Positions 1 to 5,746 of a stretch of 9,077 nt of DNA are shown piece after piece. A program made the translations under genes and the position numbers. The DNA is from Bacteroidales bacterium (GTDB lineage Bacteria; Bacteroidota; Bacteroidia; Bacteroidales; UBA7960). The stretch covers positions 1 through 9,077 of the forward strand of contig SLOR01000371.1 in the NCBI GenBank assembly GCA_007132395.1, given 5' to 3'. The notes below the pieces were generated by a model. The model was not told the origin of the DNA, searched no databases, and saw nothing but the letters and a program-made list of their open reading frames with translations. Numbering within the stretch: the stretch's first letter is position 1; each line of letters opens with the position of its first letter.

Positions 1-1064
1 ATGTCGCGTGTGCCGGTTTTCTTTTCAATTGTACCGGCCATCATAAACAGAGTTCCTTTGTAAAGCGCATGTACCAGTAAAAAGATAATGGCCGCATTAA
101 TGGCATATTCCGTTCCTGTACCGATAAGTAATACCAGGGTTCCCAGTGCGCTTACGGTGGTATAGGCCAGGATGCGTTTCAGGTCGGTTTGGGTAATGCT
201 GAGCCAGGCACCCACGAACATGGTGGTAACCCCGAAAATGGTTAAGGTATAACTCCAGAGTTCGGTGCCTCCCAGCACAGGATTCATACGGGCAAGCAGG
301 AACACACCGGCTTTTACCATGGTAGCAGAATGCAGGTAGGCACTCACGGGTGAAGGCGCCGTCATGGCACCGGGCAACCAGAAGTGAAACGGAAACTGTG
401 CCGATTTGGTAAAGGCTCCTATAACGATGAGGATAAAAGCAGGCAAATATAGGTTGCTGTCCTTGATAAGATCAGGATTCGATAAGATATAGGCCAGATC
501 ATACGATTCGTAAGGAATAGCCAGCAGCACGAAGCCACCCAGCAGTGCCAGTCCGCCAAAACCCGTAATCAGTAATGCCTGCAAAGCAGAAGCACGCGCT
601 TCGGGTTTTTCGTGAAAGTAGCCAATAAGCAGATAAGAACTGATACTGGTAAGTTCCCAGAAAACAAAGAGAGTAATAAGGTTGCCGGAAACCACAATGC
701 CCTGCATGGCGGTCATAAAAAGCAGCAGATATCCCAGAAAACGTCCTTTCATGGGGTAAGGCCGCATGTAATACCCGGCATACACCAGGATAAAAGTACC
801 AATGCCCAGCACCAGCAGGCTGAACAAAACACTGAACCCATCGACATAGAAGCTGAAATCGATTCCCAGTACAGGAAGCCAGGTATAGGATTCCGTAAAA
901 ATCAGGTCCTGATTTATGGCCGGCAGCAGACTCAGATAATAAAGAAAACCGGCGAAGGGCCAAAGGGCATAAATCCAGCCGGCTTGATGTTTTAAATATT
1001 TTCGTAAAAACGGGGCCAGGGCGGCCACCATCAATAAAATCAACAGAAATAGTCCAGTGGTCAT
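1..1064 (-). CDS. mrpA: Na+/H+ antiporter subunit A (MrpA/MnhA), N-terminal part, cut by window edge
   Basis: This is the large proton-pumping subunit of a multi-subunit Mrp Na+/H+ antiporter in the inner membrane, which expels Na+ at the expense of the proton gradient and helps control pH. I translated 354 residues from the ATG at 1064. An in-frame TAG lies two codons upstream, so the start is firm. The protein is a chain of hydrophobic helices. Family motifs are FWELTSISSYLLIGY (residues 135-149, with the conserved helix-5 glutamate E137), GAFTKSAQFPFHFWLP (216-231, with channel lysine K220), and APSPVSAYLHSATMVKAGVF (236-255, with H245 and K251). K336 probably corresponds to a further channel lysine. 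The KSAQFPFHFWLP...SAYLHSATMVKAG pattern favours MrpA over its relatives NuoL and MrpD. Full-length MrpA is about 770-800 residues, so over half lies beyond the left edge, and other mrp genes may follow there. No Shine-Dalgarno is visible. The gene is probably first in its transcript, because nothing coding lies upstream for 850 bases. Confidence 0.9.
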   Translation of the reverse strand, partial: MTTGLFLLILLMVAALAPFLRKYLKHQAGWIYALWPFAGFLYYLSLLPAINQDLIFTESYTWLPVLGIDFSFYVDGFSVLFSLLVLGIGTFILVYAGYYMRPYPMKGRFLGYLLLFMTAMQGIVVSGNLITLFVFWELTSISSYLLIGYFHEKPEARASALQALLITGFGGLALLGGFVLLAIPYESYDLAYILSNPDLIKDSNLYLPAFILIVIGAFTKSAQFPFHFWLPGAMTAPSPVSAYLHSATMVKAGVFLLARMNPVLGGTELWSYTLTIFGVTTMFVGAWLSITQTDLKRILAYTTVSALGTLVLLIGTGTEYAINAAIIFLLVHALYKGTLFMMAGTIEKKTGTRD

Positions 1065-1219
1065 GCGCTAAATAGTTTTCAAAAAAAACCCGGACAAACC
1101 GGCATCAGATAATTCCTTATACGATAAAGTTAGACAAAATATGGTTTTGATAACATCGAACCCGATGGATTTGTTTACGAAAATACAATAAAATGCCACA
1201 AAAGGGTATCGGGTATAAG

Positions 1220-1245
1220 CAGAATTATTATTATTCGCAACCTTG
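1220..1245 (+). repeat. Left copy of a 26-base imperfect direct repeat
   Basis: This 26-base copy begins CAGAATTAT and ends in CTTG. It matches 1448-1473 at 24 of 26 positions, in the same orientation. It lies 10 bases left of the palindromic element at 1256-1405. Confidence 0.75.
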
Positions 1246-1255
1246 CCAGAATAAA

Positions 1256-1405
1256 AAATGGGGCTAAAGCCCACTTGTCTTTAAGACTATCAAATCCGTC
1301 AGTTAAAACTGACGGCAATGGATAGAAGCAATTCCAGTATCCATTGCCGTTGGCTGTAGCCAACGGATAAGATGTTGCACCAAACCAAGGGATTTAGCCC
1401 CATTT
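1256..1405. repeat. Palindromic element with terminal inverted repeats and three internal hairpins
   Basis: The ends, 1256-1272 and 1389-1405, are inverted repeats of each other at 16 of 17 positions (AAATGGGGCTAAA, one variable base, CCC). Between them lie three head-to-tail stems. Stem A is CCGTCAGTT / AACTGACGG (1296-1304 with 1307-1315). Stem B is GGCAATGGATA with its perfect complement (1314-1324 with 1338-1348). Stem C is CCGTTGGCT / AGCCAACGG (1347-1355 with 1358-1366). Each stem shares two bases with the next. Folded as a single strand this gives an outer stem closing three arms, like a cloverleaf. The left end also contains its own palindrome, GGGCT-AA-AGCCC. There is no coding content. 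By structure it resembles a small non-autonomous mobile repeat or a REP/BIME-type element. Copies elsewhere in the genome cannot be seen from here. Confidence 0.8.
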
Positions 1406-1447
1406 AGACAAAACATACCACTTGTAAAATTGCGGATAATCATTAAA

Positions 1448-1473
1448 CAGAATTATGATTATTCGCAAACTTG
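1448..1473 (+). repeat. Right copy of a 26-base imperfect direct repeat
   Basis: It differs from the left copy (1220-1245) at two positions and lies 42 bases right of the palindromic element. This copy also forms the 3' arm of a hairpin: 1432-1443 pairs with 1455-1466 at 11 of 12 positions, around an 11-base loop. The left copy lacks such a partner. The pair could be an old target duplication or two units of a dispersed repeat. Confidence 0.75.
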
Positions 1474-1492
1474 ATTCAGTGGATCTTTTCAC

Positions 1493-1705
1493 CACAAAGG
1501 CACGGAGGGCACAAATGTTTTCTTTCCGGTATTGATTTTAAAAATAGTATGCAGCTACCCAAAATACAGAAACATGATGTTAAATTTTAAAGCCCTTGCT
1601 TCTGCTGCCGAATCACCCTTCCTTACTTGTAGAGAAAGGTTGGGGATGAGCCACAGCTAAATATATTTAGTGTAATAACACTTCTGTGCCCTCCGTGCCT
1701 TTTTG
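1493..1705. repeat. Element bounded by 21-base inverted repeats (AAAGGCACGGAGGGCACA type)
   Basis: Bases 1493-1513 and 1685-1705 are inverted repeats at 20 of 21 positions. The core is AAAGGCACGGAGGGCACA on the plus strand at 1496-1513, with its reverse complement at 1685-1702. The 171 bases between have no gene but contain an imperfect hairpin-like stretch (CCCTTCCTT at 1616-1624 facing AAAGGTTGGG at 1635-1644). From memory, GGCACGGAGGGCACA-like strings are common intergenic repeats in several bacterial phyla; I cannot verify this here. I read it as a repeat-derived intergenic element with no assigned function. Confidence 0.65.
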
Positions 1706-1743
1706 ATGATTTGTTTTGGCTTAACTGCAGAACATCCAAAAAC

Positions 1744-1867
1744 AGCCATTTTGACATTACATGCAAGCAATTAAGCCATTTTGGCATTCACAATACCGTC
1801 TTTTTGTTATATTTTTTGCCATGGTATGGGTTTTGATTTTGGCAGACTGGAAACGATAAAATCAAAA
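1744..1867 (+). promoter_or_regulatory. Candidate hsp20 control region: three ATTTTGRCA copies and an inverted repeat
   Basis: The nonamer ATTTTGRCA occurs at 1748-1756 (A variant), 1778-1786 (G variant) and 1836-1844 (G variant). The first two lie inside longer copies, AGCCATTTTGRCATT, whose starts are exactly 30 bases apart, or about three helical turns. A 10-base inverted repeat, TTTTGATTTT (1831-1840) and AAAATCAAAA (1858-1867), overlaps the third copy. No clear TAnnTTTG box is present; the T-rich stretch TATATTTTTTG (1808-1818) is the nearest. Placement upstream of a small heat shock gene suggests operator sites. The regulator is unknown. Confidence 0.4.
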
Positions 1868-1901
1868 TAAATCACAACAAAAACATGTTTAACTTAAAAA
1901 T

Positions 1902-1909
1902 AAAGGAGG
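1902..1909 (+). promoter_or_regulatory. Strong Shine-Dalgarno that sets the hsp20 start
   Basis: AAAGGAGG ends eight bases before the ATG at 1918. This supports that start over the in-frame ATG at 1885, which would put the ribosome binding site inside the coding sequence. Such a strong site is unusual next to the other genes here, which have no evident one. Confidence 0.75.
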
Positions 1910-1917
1910 ACCAAGCC

Positions 1918-2352
1918 ATGTTACCTACATTAAGAAGCAGATTTAATATGCCGGGCTTATTTGACGAATTCTTCGGCAAAGATTACAACACCAGCTTGTT
2001 TGAAGATCGTACCAACCTTACCATGCCCGCGGTAAACGTACTGGAGACCCCGGAAAGTTTCAAAATTGAAGTAGCAGCACCCGGGTTGGAGAAAAAAGAT
2101 TTCAAACTGGATTTGGACAACAACGTGCTCACCATTTCTTCTGAAAAAGAATTTAAACACGAAGAAGAAAAGGACGGCAAGTTCATGAGAAGGGAGTTTT
2201 CTTACGCCAGCTTCCAAAGAACTTTTACTCTTCCTGAGAGCGTGGAAGCCGATAAAATCAAAGCCAACTACAAAGAGGGCGTGTTACATATCGACATCCC
2301 CAAACGCGAGGAAGCTAAACAAAAACCCCCGAGACAAATCTCCATCTCATAA
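1918..2352 (+). CDS. Small heat shock protein, Hsp20/alpha-crystallin family
   Basis: This is an ATP-independent cytoplasmic chaperone that forms oligomers and holds unfolding proteins until they are refolded or degraded. The protein is 144 residues from the ATG at 1918, a normal length. The N-terminal arm (1-36, MLPTLRSRFNMPGLFDEFFG) has the LFDEFF segment typical of bacterial members. The alpha-crystallin domain spans about 37-128, with PAVNVLETPESFKIEVAAPG (38-57), the F-x-R-x-F-x-LP strand (FQRTFTLP, 99-106), and A-x-x-x-x-GVL (ANYKEGVL, 116-123) followed by IDIPKR. The C-terminal tail ends in the I-x-I anchor (ISI, 141-143) that links dimers. The in-frame ATG at 1885 would add eleven residues, but the Shine-Dalgarno argues against it. 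The gene appears to stand alone, with its own upstream control region and a hairpin just past the stop, so heat or stress induction is likely but not shown. Confidence 0.93.
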   Translation: MLPTLRSRFNMPGLFDEFFGKDYNTSLFEDRTNLTMPAVNVLETPESFKIEVAAPGLEKKDFKLDLDNNVLTISSEKEFKHEEEKDGKFMRREFSYASFQRTFTLPESVEADKIKANYKEGVLHIDIPKREEAKQKPPRQISIS

Positions 2353-2363
2353 CCAGAGCAACA

Positions 2364-2387
2364 AAGAGGCTTTCTATAAAGCTTCTT
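2364..2387 (+). terminator. Hairpin after hsp20, possible terminator
   Basis: AAGAGGCTTT (2364-2373) pairs with AAAGCTTCTT (2378-2387) over ten positions, including one G-U, around a CTAT loop, 11 bases past the hsp20 stop. The run of U after it on the plus strand is short (UU then AAC), so termination is uncertain. Read on the minus strand it has a UUUGUU tail but one mismatch, so it could also serve the convergent TPR gene. Confidence 0.45.
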
Positions 2388-2398
2388 AACAACCGAAG

Positions 2399-2458
2399 GC
2401 TGAGCCCGTAGAAGCAATAATCTGATTGATATTCAACAGACGTTTCAACGGGCTCAGC
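2399..2458. repeat. Perfect 11-base inverted repeat between convergent genes
   Basis: GCTGAGCCCGT (2399-2409) and ACGGGCTCAGC (2448-2458) are exact reverse complements separated by 38 bases. The site lies between the ends of hsp20 and the TPR/PD40 gene. No T-run follows either arm, so it is not a standard intrinsic terminator. It may be a repeat unit or a long-loop structure at transcript ends. Confidence 0.6.
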
Positions 2459-2503
2459 GTCCATTTAGCATTAAGCTTCTGAGAAAACAACCTCTTCTTG
2501 CTG

Positions 2504-3850
2504 CTATTTTTCTTCCCCCGCAAAAGTAATCCTGTAAATATCAAAACCTCCATTTCCACCCGGCCTCATGGACGTATACCAGGCCTCATCACCGGAAGGA
2601 GACATTACAAAAAACAAATCATCGTGGGGTGTATTTACAGGATAGCCCAGGTTTTCCGGTTTCGACCACATACCGGCCCGGAAAACGGTTTTGAACACAT
2701 CAAAACCACCCATGGAATTATGACCCTGTGAGCTGAAGTAAAGCGTAACATTATCGGGCGCCAGGTACAATCCTTCTTCGTCTAAGGGTGTATTTATATG
2801 CGACCCCAGGTTGGTAGCCTCACCCCACCGCCCATTGCTGTTCATTATAGAAGTCCAGATATCCTTCCCTCCCACTCCACCATCACGGTCGCTGATAAAA
2901 AATACTCTCCTGCCGTCGCTGGTAAACACGATACTGGTCTCCTTGCTTCCCGGACTTCTCAGCTCTCGTGGCAATTTCCGGAGACGGGTCCATTCCCGAT
3001 TGTACCACGTGCTTTTGTATACATCACGACTTTTGTCCCCTCTGTAAATAAGCAGATGCCGGCCATCGGGCCATACACCTACTGCAGACTCATGGCCTGA
3101 AGTATTAATTTTACCTTCAACAGGTTTTGCCTCCGCCCACGTGCTCCCTTCTTCAGGGCTTACAAAAACATTTTCATAATATTTTCTGTCTAGATAATCG
3201 GTGGCAGCATTATCCCTCAATGGCCTGCGACTGGTAAAATAAAGGGTGCTACCATCTGGAGACAGCAACGGGCGATAATCATCATAGGCACTATTGATTT
3301 GCTCTCCTGCATTTTCTATAACCACCTCAACAGGATACTTCATCAACTCCATAGCGTTGTAACACCCTGCAATACGCCGCTCAGCATTTGTCCTTCCTTT
3401 CTCTCCGGCCCGCTCCATATAGTGGTTAAACTGCTCAATAGCCTCCTCAAAACGGTAATTTTGCTGGTACGCTTTGCCCAACTGATAATAAACATCCACT
3501 TCTTCAATCCCAAGCTCAATAGCCCGCTTTAAATATTCCGGTGCTTTGTTTGAATTTACTGAATTCAGATAACACACCCCCACCCTGTAATTCAACCTGG
3601 CATTGTCGGGATTAAAGTCCATCGCTTTCCGATAGTGATAAAGGGCTTGGGGGTAATTGGGCCATTGAATGTCATAATAGTAATCTCCATAAGAAAGTTC
3701 CTGCATCACTCCCTGAAATGCCTCTCTGTCATCAGGAAAGTTCGACCGGGTAAACTCTCTCCCCTGCCCTGCTGCCTGAAGCCCTGCCAAAATCAGGAAT
3801 ATCCATACGGAAAACAATGATGTATTACCTTTGAAAAAGAAATTCGTCAT
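2504..3850 (-). CDS. Secreted TPR and PD40 beta-propeller protein
   Basis: This is an exported protein, probably periplasmic or attached at the outer membrane, with no enzymatic motif. It is 448 residues from the ATG at 3850; a TTG two codons earlier is possible but less likely. A signal peptide (about 1-28, hydrophobic SLFSVWIFLILAGLQAAG) lacks a lipobox cysteine. TPR helices occupy about 64-165 (for example YPQALYHYRKAMDFNPDNA and FEEAIEQFNHYMERAG). The rest is a WD40-like PD40 propeller with repeats at about 191-208 (YRPLLSPDGSTLYFTSRR), 252-270, 305-332, 357-386 and 409-440. The last three blades carry GG-x-D-[IV]-[WFY] motifs (GGKDIW, GGFDVF, GGFDIY). In Bacteroidota this layout is usually followed by an OmpA peptidoglycan-binding domain. 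Here the protein stops right after the last blade, so it has lost or never had that anchor. It is probably a scaffold for envelope protein contacts; the partner is unknown. It is divergent from the methyltransferase gene, with 227 bases between. Confidence 0.85.
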   Translation of the reverse strand: MTNFFFKGNTSLFSVWIFLILAGLQAAGQGREFTRSNFPDDREAFQGVMQELSYGDYYYDIQWPNYPQALYHYRKAMDFNPDNARLNYRVGVCYLNSVNSNKAPEYLKRAIELGIEEVDVYYQLGKAYQQNYRFEEAIEQFNHYMERAGEKGRTNAERRIAGCYNAMELMKYPVEVVIENAGEQINSAYDDYRPLLSPDGSTLYFTSRRPLRDNAATDYLDRKYYENVFVSPEEGSTWAEAKPVEGKINTSGHESAVGVWPDGRHLLIYRGDKSRDVYKSTWYNREWTRLRKLPRELRSPGSKETSIVFTSDGRRVFFISDRDGGVGGKDIWTSIMNSNGRWGEATNLGSHINTPLDEEGLYLAPDNVTLYFSSQGHNSMGGFDVFKTVFRAGMWSKPENLGYPVNTPHDDLFFVMSPSGDEAWYTSMRPGGNGGFDIYRITFAGEEK

Positions 3851-4035
3851 ATGCAATTGTATTTTAAACTTTCCAACATCACTTTCTACAATTTAATAAT
3901 TTTACATCAATTTAAGATGGTTTTATTGTTATTTTGCAATTGTTTGTATAAACTTATTCCACCCAACGACTAAAACACAAAACAGTACTGCCGCAAGCCT
4001 ATCCCGTTTTCAGATTCATGGCATGGTATATTCCT

Positions 4036-4043
4036 TAAATTTG
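4036..4043 (+). promoter_or_regulatory. Candidate -7 promoter box for the methyltransferase gene
   Basis: TAAATTTG matches the Bacteroidota -7 consensus TAnnTTTG exactly and ends 34 bases before the ATG at 4078. The -33 element is poor: GTTTTC near 4006-4011 is too far upstream. This is a plausible but unproven promoter. Confidence 0.4.
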
Positions 4044-4077
4044 CAGGATAATTACAATCATACCCAAATACCGGATT

Positions 4078-4878
4078 ATGAAAATCTTTTTACCGGCAAA
4101 AGAATACTTACCATGGCGACTTCGTGCCAAAAGCCGGCATGGCACCCATAGCCCCTTTCTATACAAATTCCTGGACCAATGCTTGTATGCAGACAGAAAT
4201 GAAGCTGCTTTCATAATACCCGAAACACACAGGAAAAATCTCCGAAAAGACCATACCGTAATTTCCTACCCCGACCCTGGCGCGGGAAGCCGCCTGAGGG
4301 CCCTGCCCGGGCACAACCCTGCCAAACAGGTAGAAATCAGACATATCGCCCGCACCTCACTGCAGAAACCAAGCTACTGCAGGTTGTATTACCGAATGGT
4401 GCGATATTTTGGCTATGGCAACATCCTGGAGCTGGGTACCAGTCTCGGAGTTACCACTTCGTACATGAGCCTTGCCAACACGGCAGCACGCATACATACC
4501 ATTGAAGGAGCCGAACCCATCGCTACCTATGCAAAGGACTATTTCAGGCGGCACAACTTTCCCGGCATTACCCTGTTCAGGGGTAACTTCGACAATGTGC
4601 TGGAAGATATTGTTGCGGGAAATTACTATGACATGGTTTTTATTGATGGCAATCATAAAGGAGAAAAAGTTTTGGAATATTTTTCCCTGCTCACAAAACA
4701 TATACATAAAGGAAGTGTTATTATCGTGGATGATATCAGGTGGTCCAACTCCATGCTGCGTGCCTGGAGGGATATTACTGCAAGTCCCCTTGTAACGCTC
4801 AGTCTTGACCTGTTTCATACAGGCATGGTATTTTTTGACACACGGCTCTCTAAAGAGAATTTTTGTATAAAATTTTAA
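4078..4878 (+). CDS. Class I SAM-dependent methyltransferase
   Basis: This cytoplasmic protein transfers a methyl group from S-adenosylmethionine to an unidentified acceptor. It has 266 residues. An N-terminal segment (1-110) carries RHGTHSPF (20-27), found in a Bacteroidota-specific group of these enzymes, and a PDPGAGS stretch (65-71). The Rossmann fold starts near 113, with motif I ILELGTSLGVTT (116-127) binding SAM. HTIEGAEP (140-147) has E143 as the likely ribose-binding acid. MVFIDGNH (186-193) and VIIVDDIRWS (214-223) match the O-methyltransferase-like (Methyltransf_24) pattern. The final strands are SLDLFHTGMVFF (242-253). The substrate cannot be inferred from neighbours: the ABC ATPase gene starts 68 bases downstream and seems to have its own promoter. 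No Shine-Dalgarno is evident. The enzyme class is secure; the acceptor is unknown. Confidence 0.85.
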   Translation: MKIFLPAKEYLPWRLRAKSRHGTHSPFLYKFLDQCLYADRNEAAFIIPETHRKNLRKDHTVISYPDPGAGSRLRALPGHNPAKQVEIRHIARTSLQKPSYCRLYYRMVRYFGYGNILELGTSLGVTTSYMSLANTAARIHTIEGAEPIATYAKDYFRRHNFPGITLFRGNFDNVLEDIVAGNYYDMVFIDGNHKGEKVLEYFSLLTKHIHKGSVIIVDDIRWSNSMLRAWRDITASPLVTLSLDLFHTGMVFFDTRLSKENFCIKF

Positions 4879-4894
4879 TCACGATTACATTTAT

Positions 4895-4902
4895 TAACTT
4901 TG
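4895..4902 (+). promoter_or_regulatory. Candidate -7 promoter box for the ABC ATPase gene
   Basis: TAACTTTG matches TAnnTTTG exactly, 16 bases after the methyltransferase stop and 44 bases before the ATG at 4947. A weak -33-like TTTT (4873-4876) sits 18 bases upstream. It suggests that the ATPase gene is transcribed independently. Confidence 0.5.
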
Positions 4903-4946
4903 GAGCCATAACATTTGTATTTAACAGCGTTGACACACTCTTAATC

Positions 4947-5681
4947 ATGACAAAACAGGAACTTATAAAACTGGAGGCATTAACCAAGCATTATACGGTT
5001 GGTTCAGAAGTAGTGCGCGCACTGCGAGCAGTCTCCCTGTCCATTTACGAAAATGAATATGTGGCATTAATGGGACCCTCCGGCTCGGGAAAATCTACCC
5101 TGATGAATATACTGGGCTGCCTGGACAGCCCTACATCGGGAAGTTATTACCTGAACAACAAGGATGTAAGCAAGATGGTTGACAATGAGCTGGCAGAAAT
5201 CCGAAACAAGGAGATCGGCTTTGTATTTCAAACCTTTAACCTGTTGCCCCGCTCCACGGCGCTTGACAATGTCGCCTTGCCCCTGATTTACTCCGGGGTG
5301 GGCAAAGCCAACCGTTCCGAGCAGGCCCACAAAGTACTGGACCAGGTAGGCCTTAGCGACAGAACCCACCATCAACCCAACGAACTTTCAGGAGGACAGC
5401 GCCAAAGGGTGGCTATAGCAAGGGCATTGGTCAACAATCCCTCTATCATCCTTGCCGACGAACCCACAGGAAACCTCGACAGCAAAACTTCCATAGAAAT
5501 CATGGGCCTTTTTCAGGAAATTCATAAGGCAGGAAACACCATCATTCTGGTTACCCACGAAGAGGATATTGCCCTGCATGCACACAGGGTTATCCGTTTG
5601 CTGGACGGCGAAGTGGAATCAGATGTGATCAATCCCAATCCCACTACTATAAAGAAACACATTGCACAACCCAGCCTTTAG
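4947..5681 (+). CDS. ABC transporter ATP-binding protein, MacB/LolD type
   Basis: This is the nucleotide-binding subunit that powers a membrane complex by ATP hydrolysis at the cytoplasmic face. MacB/LolD-type ATPases pair with FtsX-like permeases in lipoprotein release, macrolide or peptide efflux, or envelope mechanotransmission. The 244 residues contain every catalytic motif: Walker A GPSGSGKST (43-51), Q-loop Q95 (VFQTFNLLP), signature LSGGQ (147-151), Walker B IILADE with catalytic E172, D-loop GNLDS (175-179) and switch H204 (VTHEED). I chose the ATG at 4947. The open frame reaches 4863, but that extension overlaps the methyltransferase end, contains the promoter box, and adds a hydrophobic stretch unlike the family. 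No permease gene is adjacent. A terminator-like hairpin begins at the stop codon, so the gene is probably monocistronic. The transported substrate cannot be assigned. Confidence 0.92.
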   Translation: MTKQELIKLEALTKHYTVGSEVVRALRAVSLSIYENEYVALMGPSGSGKSTLMNILGCLDSPTSGSYYLNNKDVSKMVDNELAEIRNKEIGFVFQTFNLLPRSTALDNVALPLIYSGVGKANRSEQAHKVLDQVGLSDRTHHQPNELSGGQRQRVAIARALVNNPSIILADEPTGNLDSKTSIEIMGLFQEIHKAGNTIILVTHEEDIALHAHRVIRLLDGEVESDVINPNPTTIKKHIAQPSL

Positions 5682-5724
5682 CAGAAGAGTATTTGCAATT
5701 CTGCAATAAACAAGGCTGTTTTTT
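5672..5724 (+). terminator. Two-part intrinsic terminator after the ABC ATPase gene
   Basis: CAGCCTT (5672-5678) pairs perfectly with AAGGCTG (5712-5718), followed at once by six T (5719-5724). Inside it a second perfect stem, GCAGAA (5681-5686) with TTCTGC (5699-5704), shortens the loop. The left arm overlaps the last codons of the gene. Strong evidence that transcription ends before the adenosyltransferase gene. Confidence 0.75.
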
Positions 5725-5731
5725 ACTTTAG
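5724..5731 (+). promoter_or_regulatory. Weak candidate -7 box for the adenosyltransferase gene
   Basis: TACTTTAG differs from TAnnTTTG at one base and directly follows the terminator T-run, 15 bases before the ATG at 5747. A -33-like TCTG at 5700-5703 is 20 bases upstream, inside the terminator hairpin. The leader would be very short. Low confidence. Confidence 0.3.
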
Positions 5732-5746
5732 AGATGATTATCAGAA

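Larger units (their letters stand above)
1065..1917. other. 853-base intergenic region without a convincing gene, rich in repeats
   Basis: This gap separates two divergent genes, mrpA (leftward) and hsp20 (rightward). The short open frames inside (minus 1068-1274 and 1175-1363) run through the palindromic repeat and have no family-like sequence, so I do not call them genes. From left to right the gap holds the mrpA leader (1065-1200), a 26-base repeat copy (1220-1245), a palindromic element (1256-1405), and a hairpin containing the second repeat copy (1432-1473). A second inverted-repeat element (1493-1705) and the hsp20 control region (about 1740-1917) follow. Both control regions probably sit at its two ends. 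Confidence 0.7.

Noticed and set aside
499..963. Minus-strand open frame of 154 codons (and the plus-strand frame 612-995)
   Set aside because: Both lie inside the mrpA coding sequence in other frames. The mrpA frame shows clear family motifs and these do not.
1081..1101. Possible attenuator before mrpA: CCGG / CCGG hairpin followed by a T-run on the minus strand
   Set aside because: The stem is only four pairs, too weak to call a terminator from sequence alone.
1068..1363. Two short minus-strand open frames upstream of mrpA
   Set aside because: They read through the palindromic repeat, have no recognisable domain, and the second has no plausible start context.
1778..1855. Sigma-54 promoter for hsp20 (TTGGCA strings)
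   Set aside because: Both TGGCA sites have AC rather than GC at the -12 position, so the -24/-12 pattern is not met.
1890..1920. RNA thermometer masking the hsp20 ribosome binding site
   Set aside because: I found no complementary CCTCC-like stretch nearby to pair with AAAGGAGG.
4863..4946. 28-residue hydrophobic N-terminal extension of the ABC ATPase
   Set aside because: It overlaps the methyltransferase end and the exact TAACTTTG box. ATPases of this type start directly before the first beta strand, as from 4947.
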